Shown here one piece after another: positions 24,969 through 35,341 of a stretch of DNA of 64,000 nt. Every line of letters begins with the position of its first letter. Positions within the stretch are counted from its first letter, which is position 1. Under the pieces are notes generated by a model, which saw nothing but the letters and a program-made list of their open reading frames with translations, did not search any database and had not been told where the DNA came from. The position numbers were made by a program, and so were the translations under genes. Source of the stretch: Mycobacterium sp. HUMS_12744610 (GTDB taxonomy: Bacteria; Actinomycetota; Actinomycetes; Mycobacteriales; Mycobacteriaceae); assembly GCF_041206865.1 (NCBI RefSeq), contig NZ_JBGEDP010000001.1:124001-188000 (forward strand). Direction: 5' to 3'.

Positions 24969-26408
24969 GTGCGAATAGGGCCACTCGACGTGTCGGCGGT
25001 CGGTGACTGGGATCCGGCCCCCGGCTCGTTGGTTTCCTGGCACCCCTCGTCGGCCGCGCGGGCCAAGGCGCTCGACGCGCCGGTGAGTGCCCTGCCGCCC
25101 AGCTACATCCAGGCCCGGCATCTGCGCAGCTTCTGCGAGCAGGCCGCCCGGGGTCTGGATCACTCCAGGCTGCTGATCGCCTCGGTCGACGTCGCCGGCC
25201 GGTGCGACCTGCGCGCGATGTCGTACGTCATCAACGCCCACCTCCGCCGGCACGACACCTATCGCAGCTGGTTCGACTACCACGACGCCGACCACATCGT
25301 GCGGCACACCATCGCGGATGCCGCCGACATCGAGTTCGTCCCCACCCGGCACGGCGCCATGACGAGCCCGCAGCTGCGCGAGCACATCGTGGCCACACCC
25401 GGCCCGCTGCACTGGGATTGCTTCAGCTTCGGGGTCATTCAGCGCGCCGAAGGATTCACGTTCTACGCCAGCGTCGACCATCTGCACGCCGACGGGCAGT
25501 TCGTCGGGGTGGGGCTCATGGAGTTCCAGACGATGTACGACGCGCTCGTCAGCGGCGGCCCGCCCGTCGGGCTGCCCCCGGCCGGCAGCTATGCGGATTT
25601 CTGCGTCCGGCAGCGCGCGTACACCTCGGCGTTGACGCCGGAGTCGCCGGAGGTGGCCGCCTGGATCGATTTCGCCGAGGCCAACGGCGGGACTTTCCCG
25701 GCGTTCCCGCTGCCGCTGGGGGACAGGTCGGTGCCCTGCGGCGGCGAGCTGCACAGCGTCACCCTGATGGGCGCGGAGCAGACCGCGCGGTTCGACGCGG
25801 CGTGCACCGCCGCCGGTGCCCGTTTCGTCGGGGGCATGTTCGCCTGCATCGCGCTGGCGTTGTACGAATTAACCGGGGCTCCAACATATTTCGGGTTGAC
25901 CCCCCGTGACACCCGCAGCACCGAGGCGGACTTCAGGACGCAGGGGTGGTACACCGGGCTGATCCCCATCATCGCTCCCGCCGCGGCGTCGTTCGGTGCC
26001 GCGGCCCGCGCCGCGCAGGCGTCCTTCGATGCGGGTGGCGACCTCGCGCGGGTGCCATTCGAGCGCGTCGTGGAGCTGGCGCCATCGCTGATCCGGCCCC
26101 AGCCGCTGTTCGCCCTGGTGAACTTCTTCGACGCCCAGGTGAGCCCGCTCTCGATGCTGACCAAGATGTTCGAGGGCCTCGATGTCGGCGCGCACAGCGA
26201 CGGCCGCCTCACCTACCCGCTGAACACGATGGTGGGCCGGTTCGACGAGACCGCGGCGAGCGTGTTGTTCCCCGCCAATCCGGTCGCCCGCGAATCCGTG
26301 AGCCGCTATCTGGCGGCGGTCAGGTCGGTGTGCGTCCGGGTCGCCGACACCGAAGGGGCAGCGGCGCAGGGCGACTCGCTCGCGCTGCGGCGGCAGCGGG
26401 CGTGCTGA
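24969..26408 (+). CDS. papA1: Polyketide-associated acyltransferase PapA1-like
   Basis: 479 residues in the condensation-domain acyltransferase family. The catalytic HxxxD is HLHAD at 171-175. Other conserved parts are [56 protein letters not shown] N-terminal sequence and [27 protein letters not shown]. In M. tuberculosis PapA1 transfers Pks2-made phthioceranoyl chains to SL659 during sulfolipid assembly. The GTG start at 24969 follows GGAGGC. Here the donor synthase is reduced, so the acyl donor is uncertain. It is 19 bp upstream of mmpL, and the three genes from 22427 probably form one operon. Confidence 0.88.
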   Translation: MRIGPLDVSAVGDWDPAPGSLVSWHPSSAARAKALDAPVSALPPSYIQARHLRSFCEQAARGLDHSRLLIASVDVAGRCDLRAMSYVINAHLRRHDTYRSWFDYHDADHIVRHTIADAADIEFVPTRHGAMTSPQLREHIVATPGPLHWDCFSFGVIQRAEGFTFYASVDHLHADGQFVGVGLMEFQTMYDALVSGGPPVGLPPAGSYADFCVRQRAYTSALTPESPEVAAWIDFAEANGGTFPAFPLPLGDRSVPCGGELHSVTLMGAEQTARFDAACTAAGARFVGGMFACIALALYELTGAPTYFGLTPRDTRSTEADFRTQGWYTGLIPIIAPAAASFGAAARAAQASFDAGGDLARVPFERVVELAPSLIRPQPLFALVNFFDAQVSPLSMLTKMFEGLDVGAHSDGRLTYPLNTMVGRFDETAASVLFPANPVARESVSRYLAAVRSVCVRVADTEGAAAQGDSLALRRQRAC

Positions 26409-26427
26409 CGCCGGGCGTCCCGACGCG

Positions 26428-29400
26428 ATGAACGCGGCCAGCCGATCCGGTGCCGCGGGCGTGTTCCCGCGGCTGGGCCGCGTGGTCGCGCGACGGCCGT
26501 GGCTGGTGATCGTGTGCTGGGCCGTGCTCGCGGGCGTCCTGTCGCTGACGATGCCGTCGCTGGAGGAGGTCTCCCAGACCCATCCGGTGGACATCCTGCC
26601 GTCCGACGCCCCGTCGGCCGTCGCGAACCAGCGCATGACCGCGGCGTTCCAGGAGGCCGGGCTGGAGAGCCTGGCGGTGGTGGTGCTGGTCGATCCCAAA
26701 GGGCTCGGCCCGGCCGACGAGGCCGTCTACCGCACCCTGGTCGGCACGCTGCGCCGGGACACCCGGGATGTGGTGATGCTGCAGGACTTCCTGGCCACCC
26801 CACCCCTGCGCGACGTCATGACCAGCAAGGACCATCGGGCCTGGATCCTGCCGGTCGGCCTGCCGGGCGAGTTGAGCTCGCGGCAGTCCAAACAGGCCTA
26901 CGCGCGGGTCGCCGACATCGTCAAGCGCACCGTCGCGGGCTCCACGCTGACAGCCGAGCTGACCGGGCCCGCGGCCACCGTCGCCGACCTCAACCTGACC
27001 GGGCAACGGGACAGGACCCGGATCGAGCTCGCGATCCCGCTGCTGCTGTTCGTCATCCTGCTGGTGATCTACCGCAACCCGGTGACCATGGTGCTGCCGC
27101 TGCTGACGATCGGGCTGTCGGTCCTGGTCGCGCAACGCGTGGTGGCCGGCATCGGGACGTTGGGGCTGGGCATCGCCAACCAGGCCGTCATCTTCATGAG
27201 CGGCATGATGGTCGGCGCGGGAACCGATTACGCGGTGTTCCTCATCAGCCGCTATCACGACTATCTGCGGCAGGGCGTGGACTCCGATGAGGCGGTGGTG
27301 CGGGCGCTGGCCTCGATCGGCAAGGTGATCGCCGCCTCCGCGGCCACCGTCGCGGTCACCTTCCTGGCCATGATCTTCACCCGGCTGGGGATCCTGCGAA
27401 CCGTCGGCCCGGTGCTGGGCGTCTCGATCGCGGTGGTGTTCCTGGCCGCGGTGACCCTGCTGCCGGCCATGCTGGTGCTCACCGGGCGCCGCGGCTGGAC
27501 CACGCCGCGCCGCGACCTGACGCGCCGGCTGTGGCGCCGATCCGGGATCCACATCGTGCGGCGCCCAAAGGCGCATCTGCTGGCGAGCGCCCTGGTGCTG
27601 CTCGTGCTGGCCGGCTGCGCGGGCATGGCCCACTACAACTTCGACGAACGCAGGAGCCTGCCCTCCTGGGTCGGCAGCGTGCGGGGATACGCCGCCCTGG
27701 ACCGGCACTTCCCGCCCAACCTGATCGTGCCCGAGTATCTCGTCATCGCGTCGCCGCACGACTTGCGCACGCCCCGAAGCCTTGCCGACCTGGAGGAGAC
27801 GGCACAGCGGGTCAGCCAGGTGCCCGGTGTCGCGGCGGTGCGGGGCATCACGCGACCCATGGGCCGGCCGCTGGAGCAGGCCAGGACCTCCTGGCAGGCC
27901 GGCGAGGTCGGCGGCAAGCTGCAGGAGGGCGCCGAGCAGATCACCGGGCACACCGGAGATCTCGACAAGCTCACCGACGGGGCCACCCTGATGGCGGCCA
28001 AGCTGGGCGACGTCCGTGAGCAGGTGAACCGCGCCGTCGCCACGGCGGGCGGGCTCCTCGACGCGCTGTCCTACCTGGGGGACCTCTTCGGCGGCGACCG
28101 GACGCTCGCCGAGTTCGACGGCGCGGCGAAACTGGTCGCCGGCATGCGCGCGCTCGGCGAAAGCATCGGCGCGGACGCCGATTTCGTGGCAGACAACTCC
28201 GACTGGGCGGCGCCGGTGCTGGGGGCGCTCGACGGCAGCCGGATGTGCGACGACGAGCCGGGCTGCGTCAAGGCGCGGGCACAGTTGCGGCGCATGGTCA
28301 CCGCGCGCGACGACGGAACCCTCGGCAAGCTCGCCGAGCTGGCGCGGCAGTTGCGCGCGACGCACGCCCTGCAGACCGTCGCGGCCACGGTGTCCGGGCT
28401 GCGCCGGGCGCTGCGCACCGTCGCCGGCGCGCTGGGCGCGCTGGGCGCGCTCGGGATGGGTGAGCCCGGCGGCGTGTGGGGCAAGGTCAGCTTCCTGCAG
28501 CAGGGGGCCGCGTCCCTGGCCGACGGGAGCCGCCAACTCGCCGACGGGGTGCAGTCGCTGGTCGACCAGGTCAAGAAGATGGGGCTGGGCCTGGGCGAGG
28601 CGTCGGACTTTCTGCTGGGCATGCGGGACGACGCGACCACGCCGGCGATGGCGGGCTTCTACATTCCCCGGCAGGTGTTGTCCTACGCCCTCGGCGCGGG
28701 GGAGCGGCCCGCCGCGCTACCACCCGGGGCGCGAGAGCTGTTGGGCGGCTTGAACGTCGACGAACTCAAAAAGCTCGCCTCGGCGTTCGTCTCGCCCGAC
28801 GGGCACGCGGTGCGGTACCTGATCCAGACCAGCCTCGACCCGTTCAGCGGCGCCGCGATGGACCAGGTCCGCGCGATCGCCGCCGCCGCCCGGGGCGCCC
28901 TGCCGAACACCACGCTGGCCGACGCCGGCGTCTCGGTGGTGGGCCTGCCCGCCGTGCTCGAGGACACGCGCGACTACTCCGATCACGACGTCCGGCTGAT
29001 CGTCGTCATGACCGTCTGCATCGTGTTGCTCATCCTGGTCCTGCTGCTGCGAGCCGTCGTCGCGCCGCTGTACCTGATCGGTTCGGTCATCGTGTCCTAC
29101 CTGGCGGCGCTGGGCGTGGGCGTCATCGTGTTCCAATTCCTGCTCGGCCAGCAGTTGCATTGGAGCGTGCCAGGATTGACCTTCGTCGTGCTCGTCGCCG
29201 TGGGTGCGGACTACAACATGCTGCTCATCTCCAGGCTGCGGGAGGAGTCGGCCGCGGGCCTGCGTTCCGGGGTGATCCGCACCGTGGGCTCGACGGGCGG
29301 GGTGATCACCGCGGCGGGGCTGATCATGGCCGCCTCGATGTACGGCCTGGTGTTCGCCAGCCTCAGCAGCGTCGTGCAGGACGCCTTCGTCCTGGGCACC

Positions 29401-29619
29401 GGGCTGCTGCTGGACACCTTCCTGGTCCGCACCGTCACGGTGCCGGCCATCGCGGTGCTGGTCGGCGAGGCGAACTGGTGGCGCCCGTCGGTCCGCTGGC
29501 CGCTACGGCGCGACCGCCCCCGCGAGCGCAAACCGCTGCTGCCTGAGGAACTGCGCGTGCCGACCGAGGAGGCCGAGGACCTGATCGGCTTCCGGATGGA
29601 CCACGGCCTGCGGCTCTAG
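26428..29619 (+). CDS. mmpL8: RND lipid transporter MmpL8-like
   Basis: 1063 residues, with two six-helix RND halves separated by large periplasmic loops. The Asp-Tyr proton relay pairs are conserved in both halves ([20 protein letters not shown] at about 265 and [18 protein letters not shown] at about 930). The second loop contains long helical, coiled-coil-like stretches (DTGKL-like helix around residues 480-750). Known role of MmpL8: export of the sulfolipid precursor across the inner membrane. It follows papA1 with a 19-bp gap, as in M. tuberculosis, and converges on the PPE gene with a 10-bp gap. Confidence 0.9.
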   Translation: MNAASRSGAAGVFPRLGRVVARRPWLVIVCWAVLAGVLSLTMPSLEEVSQTHPVDILPSDAPSAVANQRMTAAFQEAGLESLAVVVLVDPKGLGPADEAVYRTLVGTLRRDTRDVVMLQDFLATPPLRDVMTSKDHRAWILPVGLPGELSSRQSKQAYARVADIVKRTVAGSTLTAELTGPAATVADLNLTGQRDRTRIELAIPLLLFVILLVIYRNPVTMVLPLLTIGLSVLVAQRVVAGIGTLGLGIANQAVIFMSGMMVGAGTDYAVFLISRYHDYLRQGVDSDEAVVRALASIGKVIAASAATVAVTFLAMIFTRLGILRTVGPVLGVSIAVVFLAAVTLLPAMLVLTGRRGWTTPRRDLTRRLWRRSGIHIVRRPKAHLLASALVLLVLAGCAGMAHYNFDERRSLPSWVGSVRGYAALDRHFPPNLIVPEYLVIASPHDLRTPRSLADLEETAQRVSQVPGVAAVRGITRPMGRPLEQARTSWQAGEVGGKLQEGAEQITGHTGDLDKLTDGATLMAAKLGDVREQVNRAVATAGGLLDALSYLGDLFGGDRTLAEFDGAAKLVAGMRALGESIGADADFVADNSDWAAPVLGALDGSRMCDDEPGCVKARAQLRRMVTARDDGTLGKLAELARQLRATHALQTVAATVSGLRRALRTVAGALGALGALGMGEPGGVWGKVSFLQQGAASLADGSRQLADGVQSLVDQVKKMGLGLGEASDFLLGMRDDATTPAMAGFYIPRQVLSYALGAGERPAALPPGARELLGGLNVDELKKLASAFVSPDGHAVRYLIQTSLDPFSGAAMDQVRAIAAAARGALPNTTLADAGVSVVGLPAVLEDTRDYSDHDVRLIVVMTVCIVLLILVLLLRAVVAPLYLIGSVIVSYLAALGVGVIVFQFLLGQQLHWSVPGLTFVVLVAVGADYNMLLISRLREESAAGLRSGVIRTVGSTGGVITAAGLIMAASMYGLVFASLSSVVQDAFVLGTGLLLDTFLVRTVTVPAIAVLVGEANWWRPSVRWPLRRDRPRERKPLLPEELRVPTEEAEDLIGFRMDHGLRL

Positions 29620-29629
29620 AGATCCGGGA

Positions 29630-31504
29630 TCAGAAGACGTTCAGGCCGACTTGGGACGTGCCCGTGTTGTTGTAGCCCACGTTGTCGGTGCCGGAGTTGA
29701 CGAAGCCGGTGTTGCCCGAACCGGTGTTCTGGTAGCCGATCTGGCCGTTGCCCACGTTCCCGTAGCCGCTGTCCCCGCTGCCCATGTTGTACCAGCCGGA
29801 GGTGCCGTCGCCGGTGTTGCCCCAGCCGGAGGTCCCGGTGCCTGTGTTGCCGTAGCCCGAGCTCGCGTTCCCGCTGCTGGTCACCAGCCCCAGCCCGGTG
29901 TTGGCGCTGCCCGCGTCCCAGACGCCGGTGTTGGTGCTGCCCGAGTCGTAGAAGCCGGTGTTGGTGCTGCCCGAGTTCCCGAAGCCGGTGTTCATGTTGC
30001 CCGAGTCGCCGGCGCCGATGTTGCCGGTGCCGGAGCTCTCGACGCCGATGTTGTGGTTGCCGGCGTTGAACGGGCCGATGTTGTAGTTGCCGCCGTTGTC
30101 CAGGCCCACGTTGTGGTTGCCGCCGTTCCACAGGCCCACATCCTGGATGCCCGAGTTGGCCGAGCCGACGTCGGCGCGGCCGGAGTTGGAGTACCCCTGG
30201 TCGTAGCTGCCGGAGTTGCCGAAGCCCGTGTCGAAGCTCCCCCCGTTGCCGAAGCCGAGGCTGCCGGTGCCCGAGTTCCAGAAGCCGTGGTCGGCGTTGC
30301 CCGAGTTCAGGAAGCCGACGTCGTTGTTGCCGGAGTTGAAGAAGCCGACGTCGTTGTTGCCGGAGTTGAAAAGGCCGATGTCCCCGGTACCCGAGTTGAA
30401 CGGATCGCCGAGGTGGACCGTGCCGGTGCTGGTGTTGAAGTAGAGGTTGCCCATGCCGACCTCGTTGTTGCCGGTGAGGCCGAGGCCGAAGTCGTGGCTG
30501 CCCGTGATGCCCAGGCCGATGTCGTTGCTGCCGAGGATCGCGGAGCCGAAGTTGTAGTTGCCGTTGTTCCCGTAGCCGATGTTGGTGCTGCCCTGGTTGC
30601 CCATGCCCACGTTGAGGGTGCCGATGTTGCCGAACCCGACGTTGGTGTTGCCGATGTTGCCCTCGCCCATGTTGGAGTTGCCGAGGTTGGCGTTGCCGAA
30701 GTTCCCGGAGCCGAGGTTTCCGTTGCCCACATTGATGCTGCCGACGTCTCCGCCGCCGATGTTGTAGCTGCCGACGTTGCCCTTGCCGTAGTTCAGGGTG
30801 CCGATGTTGCCGCTGCCGAGGTTGAGGTTCCCGATGTTGCCGCTGCCCATGTTGTAGCTGCCGGTGTTCCCGTTGCCGAGGTTGAGGTTGCCGGTGTTTC
30901 CACCGCCTCCGTTCCCGCTGCCGGTGTTGCCGCCGCCGAGGTTGGCGATGCCGGCGTTGCCGTAGCCGATGTTGCTGGCCAGGCTCTGCAGTTCCTGGAT
31001 GATCGGCGTCAGCGGGGAGGCGGCCGCCGAGGCCCCGGAGTGGTAGCCGAACATCGCGCTCACGTCCTGCGCCCACATCTGCTCGTACTCGGCCTCGGTG
31101 GCCGCGATGGCCGGGGCGTTCTGCCCGAACAGGTTCGACGACACCAGCGAGACCAGCTGCTCCCGGTTCACCCCCACCAGCACCGGATGCACCGTGGCCG
31201 CCTGCGCGGCCTCGAAGGCCGCCGCCGTGGCCCGCATCTGCTGCGCGGCGTGCGCGACGTGCGCGCCGGCGGTGCCCAACCAGCCGGCCAACGGTGCGGC
31301 CGCGGCGGTCATCGCCGCCGCCGCCGGACCCTGCCACGCCTGGCCGGTCAGCGACGAGATGACCGAGCCGAAAGACGATGCCGCCGAACCGAGTTCGGCG
31401 CCCAGCCCATCCCAGGCCGCCGCCGCGGCCAGCATCGGGCCCGGCCCCGCGCCGGTGAACATCCGCAACGAGTTGACCTCGGGCGGCAACACCGAATAGT
31501 TCAT
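29630..31504 (-). CDS. PPE-MPTR family protein
   Basis: 624 residues. The PPE domain (1-165) starts [18 protein letters not shown] and contains the QAWQGP (WxG) turn. The rest is about 460 residues of tandem pentapeptides of NxGxxN/GNxGx type (for example [18 protein letters not shown]), the major polymorphic tandem repeat subfamily. PPE proteins are exported by ESX systems with a PE partner; none is adjacent. The ATG at 31504 is preceded by GGAAGG; a GTG one codon earlier is possible. Its place between mmpL8 and chp1 has no counterpart in the M. tuberculosis sulfolipid locus. The repeats create a very long antisense frame that is not a gene. Confidence 0.92.
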   Translation of the reverse strand: MNYSVLPPEVNSLRMFTGAGPGPMLAAAAAWDGLGAELGSAASSFGSVISSLTGQAWQGPAAAAMTAAAAPLAGWLGTAGAHVAHAAQQMRATAAAFEAAQAATVHPVLVGVNREQLVSLVSSNLFGQNAPAIAATEAEYEQMWAQDVSAMFGYHSGASAAASPLTPIIQELQSLASNIGYGNAGIANLGGGNTGSGNGGGGNTGNLNLGNGNTGSYNMGSGNIGNLNLGSGNIGTLNYGKGNVGSYNIGGGDVGSINVGNGNLGSGNFGNANLGNSNMGEGNIGNTNVGFGNIGTLNVGMGNQGSTNIGYGNNGNYNFGSAILGSNDIGLGITGSHDFGLGLTGNNEVGMGNLYFNTSTGTVHLGDPFNSGTGDIGLFNSGNNDVGFFNSGNNDVGFLNSGNADHGFWNSGTGSLGFGNGGSFDTGFGNSGSYDQGYSNSGRADVGSANSGIQDVGLWNGGNHNVGLDNGGNYNIGPFNAGNHNIGVESSGTGNIGAGDSGNMNTGFGNSGSTNTGFYDSGSTNTGVWDAGSANTGLGLVTSSGNASSGYGNTGTGTSGWGNTGDGTSGWYNMGSGDSGYGNVGNGQIGYQNTGSGNTGFVNSGTDNVGYNNTGTSQVGLNVF

Positions 31505-31685
31505 CACGCCGATCCTTCCCCCACCGGGCCCCGCTCACCCCGGTCCCGAACATTGGCTGGCCCGGCCATCCCCGGCGACCGCGAACAGAGCCTACGGAAG
31601 GCGGGAAGCCTTTGTCGTCAGAATGCGCATTTTCACCAAAATCGGGCAAGCCCTTGGGATTTACCGGATCGACCGCCGCGCAAGA

Positions 31686-32759
31686 TCACTTCCGCCCGGG
31701 CAGCAAAGCCCTGATCTTGCCCAACACGCCCTTGGCGCCCCGCAGGGCGTGGGCGCCCCGCAGGGCGTTCGTCACGGCGGTGGCGGCCCCGATGCCGGTG
31801 GTGGTGCCCGAGACGGGGATGCTGACCGAGGGCGCTACAGCGGGGGCGTGGCCGATTCCGTCGAGCAGCCGGCCCGGGTTCACCGCGGGCGCCGGCCCCG
31901 GGGCGTAGGCCCGGTCGATCATGGGGCGCAGCACCGCGTCGAGTGGTCCCGCCGCCTCGGGGGGCAGGCCGGCCATGTCGACGAGCGCCCGTACCAGGGG
32001 AAGCTGCCCGCCGCGGATGAAGTAGGTCGTCGTGGTGGCGCCCCGGCTGTTGGTAGTGGTGGTGATGTCCCACGGCGCCACCCGGGCGGGGTCGGAGAAC
32101 GCGGTGGCGCTGTGGCCGTAGTAGCCGCCCGCGGTGATCGCGTTGAGATCGGCGAGCAGGTTGCCCACATGGTGGGGCGGGTCGGAGAAGATGTCGTACT
32201 GGCCGACGACGTTGACCGTGTCGTACTGGCTTTCCACCGGGGCCGGCACCGTGTAGTCGATGACGGGGACGTGGGTTCCCGGCCTGAACGCCCGGGACAG
32301 CAGGTTGCCGGGGTCGCCGGCCTTGACGAACCTCAGCTGATCCGGCGGCGGGGCCGTCGGGTCGGCGGCGAGCCGGGCCTGTTCGCGGTCGAGGGCCAGG
32401 GCGCCCTGCGAGAGCCCGGCCACCGAGATGGGCCCCCCGGTGCCGCGGATGGCCGTGTCGAGGTTGGCGGCCCCGGTGGCCACCGAACTGCCGACGGTCG
32501 GCGACTGCAGGCCGGTCACCGGCCAGAAGCTGCCCGGATAGGGGATGACGCGCCGCGTGGCGTCGGGGCTGTAGTACTTGGCGCCGATCTCGGGCTGGGT
32601 GGCGGGATCGAAGTGATACAGCGACCGCAGCGGCTTGTAGGGGGACGGCGCGGTGCCGGGCACGATCAAGGCGGTGTCGGCGGATGCGACGCCCTCCCCG
32701 AGCGGCGCCGCCCACGCCGTCAGTCCCACCGCCACCGCCCCGGCCAGCAGTCTGTTCAC
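31686..32759 (-). CDS. chp1: PE-PPE-domain serine hydrolase, Chp1/Rv3822-like
   Basis: 357 residues. The N-terminal signal peptide (MNRLLAGAVAVGLTAWAAP...ASADT) is followed by an alpha/beta-hydrolase of the PE-PPE domain type with nucleophile elbow SVAGLSQGALA, VIDYTVPAPVESQYDTVNVVGQYD and HHVGN. In M. tuberculosis Chp1 (Rv3822) is the acyltransferase that moves acyl chains between SL1278 molecules to give SL-1 at the outer membrane side. The strand and place relative to mmpL8 match that locus, except for the PPE gene in between. The Ala/Arg-rich C-terminus ends GKIRALLPGRK. It is 28 bp downstream of sap. Confidence 0.87.
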   Translation of the reverse strand: MNRLLAGAVAVGLTAWAAPLGEGVASADTALIVPGTAPSPYKPLRSLYHFDPATQPEIGAKYYSPDATRRVIPYPGSFWPVTGLQSPTVGSSVATGAANLDTAIRGTGGPISVAGLSQGALALDREQARLAADPTAPPPDQLRFVKAGDPGNLLSRAFRPGTHVPVIDYTVPAPVESQYDTVNVVGQYDIFSDPPHHVGNLLADLNAITAGGYYGHSATAFSDPARVAPWDITTTTNSRGATTTTYFIRGGQLPLVRALVDMAGLPPEAAGPLDAVLRPMIDRAYAPGPAPAVNPGRLLDGIGHAPAVAPSVSIPVSGTTTGIGAATAVTNALRGAHALRGAKGVLGKIRALLPGRK

Positions 32760-32787
32760 GGACGCCCCCCATGTGAATCCATCGATC

Positions 32788-33462
32788 TCAGAGCCTGCTC
32801 AATCCCAGTGTGAGCATGAGGAAACCGCCCGCCCCCACCATGAAACCGGTGCCCCGTTGCGTGCGCGTCCGCAGCCAGTCCCGCAGCGCCGCCGTGGCGG
32901 CGCGCGTCGCCTGGGGCGCCACCGCGTAACTCACCAGCGGGATCTCGGCCATCGCGAACGCCACGGCGTTGAACGTGAGCAGGGCCCCGGCCTGGGCCGC
33001 CGGCGCGGCACCGGCGGCGAGGATGGCCGCCATCGCCCCCAGGTAGTTGGCGGACGGCAACGCGGCCCCCAGCCCGGCGACCGCGGCGACGCACAGCGAA
33101 TCGCCCTGCAGCAGCCGTCGCGCAGTCGCGGACAGGCGCCCGGAGCGGCCCGGCGGCGCGTCGGCCGGGACCCGGCGCACGACCCTGGCCGAGACGCCGG
33201 TGGTCAGCACCACGGCGACGAGCAGCGCGGTCAACCCGGTCGAGATCTGCACCCCGGCGACGGTGAGGTGCCCGGCCAGTGGGGTGGCGCCGAGGAGGAA
33301 GAGCAGGACCAGGCCCACCCCGACGCCCATTGTCAAACCGCCGCAAAGGAATACGAGCAGTTGCAGCATTGGGCGCCGCCGGTGCAGCATGAGGACCACC
33401 AGGCCGATGCGTATGGGTTCGAGGACCACCGCGAGCCCCAGCAAGAGCACGGTGGACCACAT
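32788..33462 (-). CDS. sap: Sulfolipid-addressing membrane protein Sap-like (GAP family, Rv3821-like)
   Basis: 224 residues with six predicted transmembrane helices in two groups of three (VLLLGLAVVLEPIRIGLVVLML at the start; GALLTFNAVAFAMAEIPLVSYAV near the end). In M. tuberculosis Sap is a co-factor of MmpL8 for sulfolipid transport, and GAP-family proteins accompany other MmpL lipid exporters. It is divergent from papA2 with a 120-bp gap and just upstream of chp1 on the same strand. Confidence 0.85.
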   Translation of the reverse strand: MWSTVLLLGLAVVLEPIRIGLVVLMLHRRRPMLQLLVFLCGGLTMGVGVGLVLLFLLGATPLAGHLTVAGVQISTGLTALLVAVVLTTGVSARVVRRVPADAPPGRSGRLSATARRLLQGDSLCVAAVAGLGAALPSANYLGAMAAILAAGAAPAAQAGALLTFNAVAFAMAEIPLVSYAVAPQATRAATAALRDWLRTRTQRGTGFMVGAGGFLMLTLGLSRL

Positions 33463-33582
33463 GGTGCAGAACCGTACTGCACGTGCCCGGCTCCCGGGCG
33501 GAAAACTCGCGGTGGGGCGGCCGAAGTCCGCCGGGTAAGGTCACATCCTCGGGCGCCCGGGGCGTCGGCGGAAGGGGGCGAG

Positions 33583-35013
33583 GTGTTCGGCATAACGACA
33601 CTGCAGGACTGGGTGCCCGGGCCGGGCCCGGTCGTCTGTTGGCACGCATCACCGGCGGCCAGGGACAGCGCCCGGCAGGCGCCGGTGAGCGCGGTGCCCC
33701 CGAGTTTCCAGCAGGCCCAGCATCTGCGCCGCTATCGCGACCACGTGGCCCGGAGTCTGGACATGTCGCGACTGATGATCTTCACCTGGGACGTGGCCGG
33801 CCGGTGCGACGTGCGGGCGATGAATTTCGCGGTCAACGCCCACCTGCGCCGCCACGACACCTACCACAGCTGGTTCGAATGCGAGGATTCCGGCCCCATC
33901 GTGCGGCACACCATCGCCGATCCCGCCGCCATCGAATTCGTCCCGGTCGAGCATCCGCAGATGACGCCGGCGGATCTGCGGCACCACATCAGTGCGCCGC
34001 ACCCGTTGCAGTGGGACTGCTTCGTGTTCGGAATCATGCAGGGCGCCAACCACTTCACCTTCTATGCGAGCATCGGCCACCTGTGCGTCGACCCGATGAT
34101 CATCGGCGTGCTGTTCACCGAGATCCATGCGATGTACGGCGCGTTGGTGAGCGGCGAGCCGCCCGTCACGCTGCCCGAAGCGGGCCGGTACACCGACTAC
34201 TGTCTGCGCCAGCACCGGGACGCGTGCGCGCTGACCGCGGAGTCACCCCGGGTCCGCGGGTGGCTGCGGTTCGCCGCCGACAACGGCGGGACCCTCCCGC
34301 ACTACCCGTTGCCGCTGGGGGATCTGTCGGTGCCCCATGCGGGCAAGCTGGTCACGGAAACGCTGATGGACGAACGGCAGTCGGAGCGGTTCGAGGCGGC
34401 CTGCGTCGCGGCGGGCGCCCGCTTCAGCGGCGGGGTCTTCGCCTGCGCCGCGCTGACGCAGCGCGAGCTGACCGGCACCGGGGCGTTCTCCGTGGTCACC
34501 ACGACCGACACCCGCAGGACCGCAACGGAACTGGTGACGACGGGCTGGTTCACCGGGCTGGTACCGGTCACCGTCCCCGCGGACGCGGCGCTTTTCGCCG
34601 ACGCCGCCCGTGCGGCGCAGGCCTGCTTCGACGCGGGCCTGGAGCTGGCGACGGTGCCGTTCGACCGCGTGGTGGAGCTGGCGCCGCCCGCGATGGGCCT
34701 GAGCCGGCCCCGGCCCGGCAACTTCGTGATGTCGTTCCTGGATGCCAGCATCGCCCCACTGTCGACCGTGGCCAACTCCGACCTGAACTTCCGGATCTAC
34801 GACGAGGGCCGGGTCTCCCATCAGGTCTCGATGTGGGTCAACCGCTTTCAGCGGGAGACGACGGTGACGGTGTTGTTCCCGGGCAATCCGGTCGCCGGCG
34901 GATCCGTCGACCGCTACCTCGCGGCGATGAAATCGGTGTACGCGCGCGTCGCCGACGGCGGGCACGGCCCGAGCCTGGCGGGTTCGCGCCCGGCCGCTAA
35001 CCGCGCCGGCTGA
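33583..35013 (+). CDS. papA2: Trehalose-2-sulfate acyltransferase PapA2-like
   Basis: 476 residues, very similar to M. tuberculosis PapA2 as I remember it (LQDWVPGPGPVVCWHASPAA, YRDHVARSLDMSRLMIFTWD, GTLPHYPLPLGDLSVPH, PGNFVMSFLDASIAPLSTV). The catalytic HxxxD is HLCVD at 166-170. Known PapA2 adds palmitate to the 2' position of trehalose-2-sulfate, giving SL659. The GTG at 33583 gives the PapA2-like start MFGITTL; the frame is open much farther upstream but overlaps the divergent sap. The 3' end overlaps the convergent Rv3819-like gene by 17 bp. The sulfotransferase Stf0 is not in this window. Confidence 0.9.
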   Translation: MFGITTLQDWVPGPGPVVCWHASPAARDSARQAPVSAVPPSFQQAQHLRRYRDHVARSLDMSRLMIFTWDVAGRCDVRAMNFAVNAHLRRHDTYHSWFECEDSGPIVRHTIADPAAIEFVPVEHPQMTPADLRHHISAPHPLQWDCFVFGIMQGANHFTFYASIGHLCVDPMIIGVLFTEIHAMYGALVSGEPPVTLPEAGRYTDYCLRQHRDACALTAESPRVRGWLRFAADNGGTLPHYPLPLGDLSVPHAGKLVTETLMDERQSERFEAACVAAGARFSGGVFACAALTQRELTGTGAFSVVTTTDTRRTATELVTTGWFTGLVPVTVPADAALFADAARAAQACFDAGLELATVPFDRVVELAPPAMGLSRPRPGNFVMSFLDASIAPLSTVANSDLNFRIYDEGRVSHQVSMWVNRFQRETTVTVLFPGNPVAGGSVDRYLAAMKSVYARVADGGHGPSLAGSRPAANRAG

Positions 35014-35341
35014 TCAGCTCGTCGAGCAGCGCGAGGAACTCGCGCGGGCGCTCCGGCGTGCATGCCGGGCTGGGCCAGGTCCCGGGCACGTCGAGCGTGA
35101 CCAGCAGCGACTTGAACGGGCGGCGGATGTCCAGGGGCAGCCAGCGGCGCAAGTCGGAGCTGCCCCAGATGCGGAACCGCTGGGCGAACAGGCCCAGGCG
35201 TTCGGTCTTGTAGCCGCGGACGCTGTCCAGTGCGATGACCTTCGACGTGCCGGACGGAAAGTGGTAGCGGCGCAGGGTGATCGCCGCCCGGTCCAGCTGG
35301 ACCAGGCCGTCGTCGTAGGACTGGCCGGTGGGCAGGCTCAC
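34997..35341 (-). CDS. Small conserved protein (Rv3819-like)
   Basis: 114 residues, close to the 111 of M. tuberculosis Rv3819. It reads as a beta-rich fold (AAITLRRYHFPSGTSKVIAL, LFAQRFRIWGSSDLRRWLPLD) and looks PH-like. No signal or membrane segment. Its GTG start (35341) overlaps the stop of the MBL/Rieske gene (GTGA), indicating translational coupling and a possible shared role. Function unknown. Confidence 0.8.
   Translation of the reverse strand: MSLPTGQSYDDGLVQLDRAAITLRRYHFPSGTSKVIALDSVRGYKTERLGLFAQRFRIWGSSDLRRWLPLDIRRPFKSLLVTLDVPGTWPSPACTPERPREFLALLDELISRRG

Noticed and set aside
26320..28536. 738-residue frame antisense to mmpL8
   Set aside because: Arg/His/Gly/Gln-rich shadow of a high-GC gene; the sense strand encodes a clear RND transporter.
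29650..30980. Regular short repeats that might suggest a CRISPR array
   Set aside because: They are pentapeptide codon repeats within a PPE-MPTR gene, with no fixed direct repeat and spacer structure and no cas genes.
29651..31714. 687-residue open frame antisense to the PPE gene
   Set aside because: Val/Ala-rich low-complexity product caused by the complement of the pentapeptide repeats; no start signal and no domain.
32653..33582. N-terminal extension of papA2 of about 310 codons
   Set aside because: It would overlap sap and its promoter in antisense and has shadow composition; the GTG at 33583 gives the PapA2-like start.
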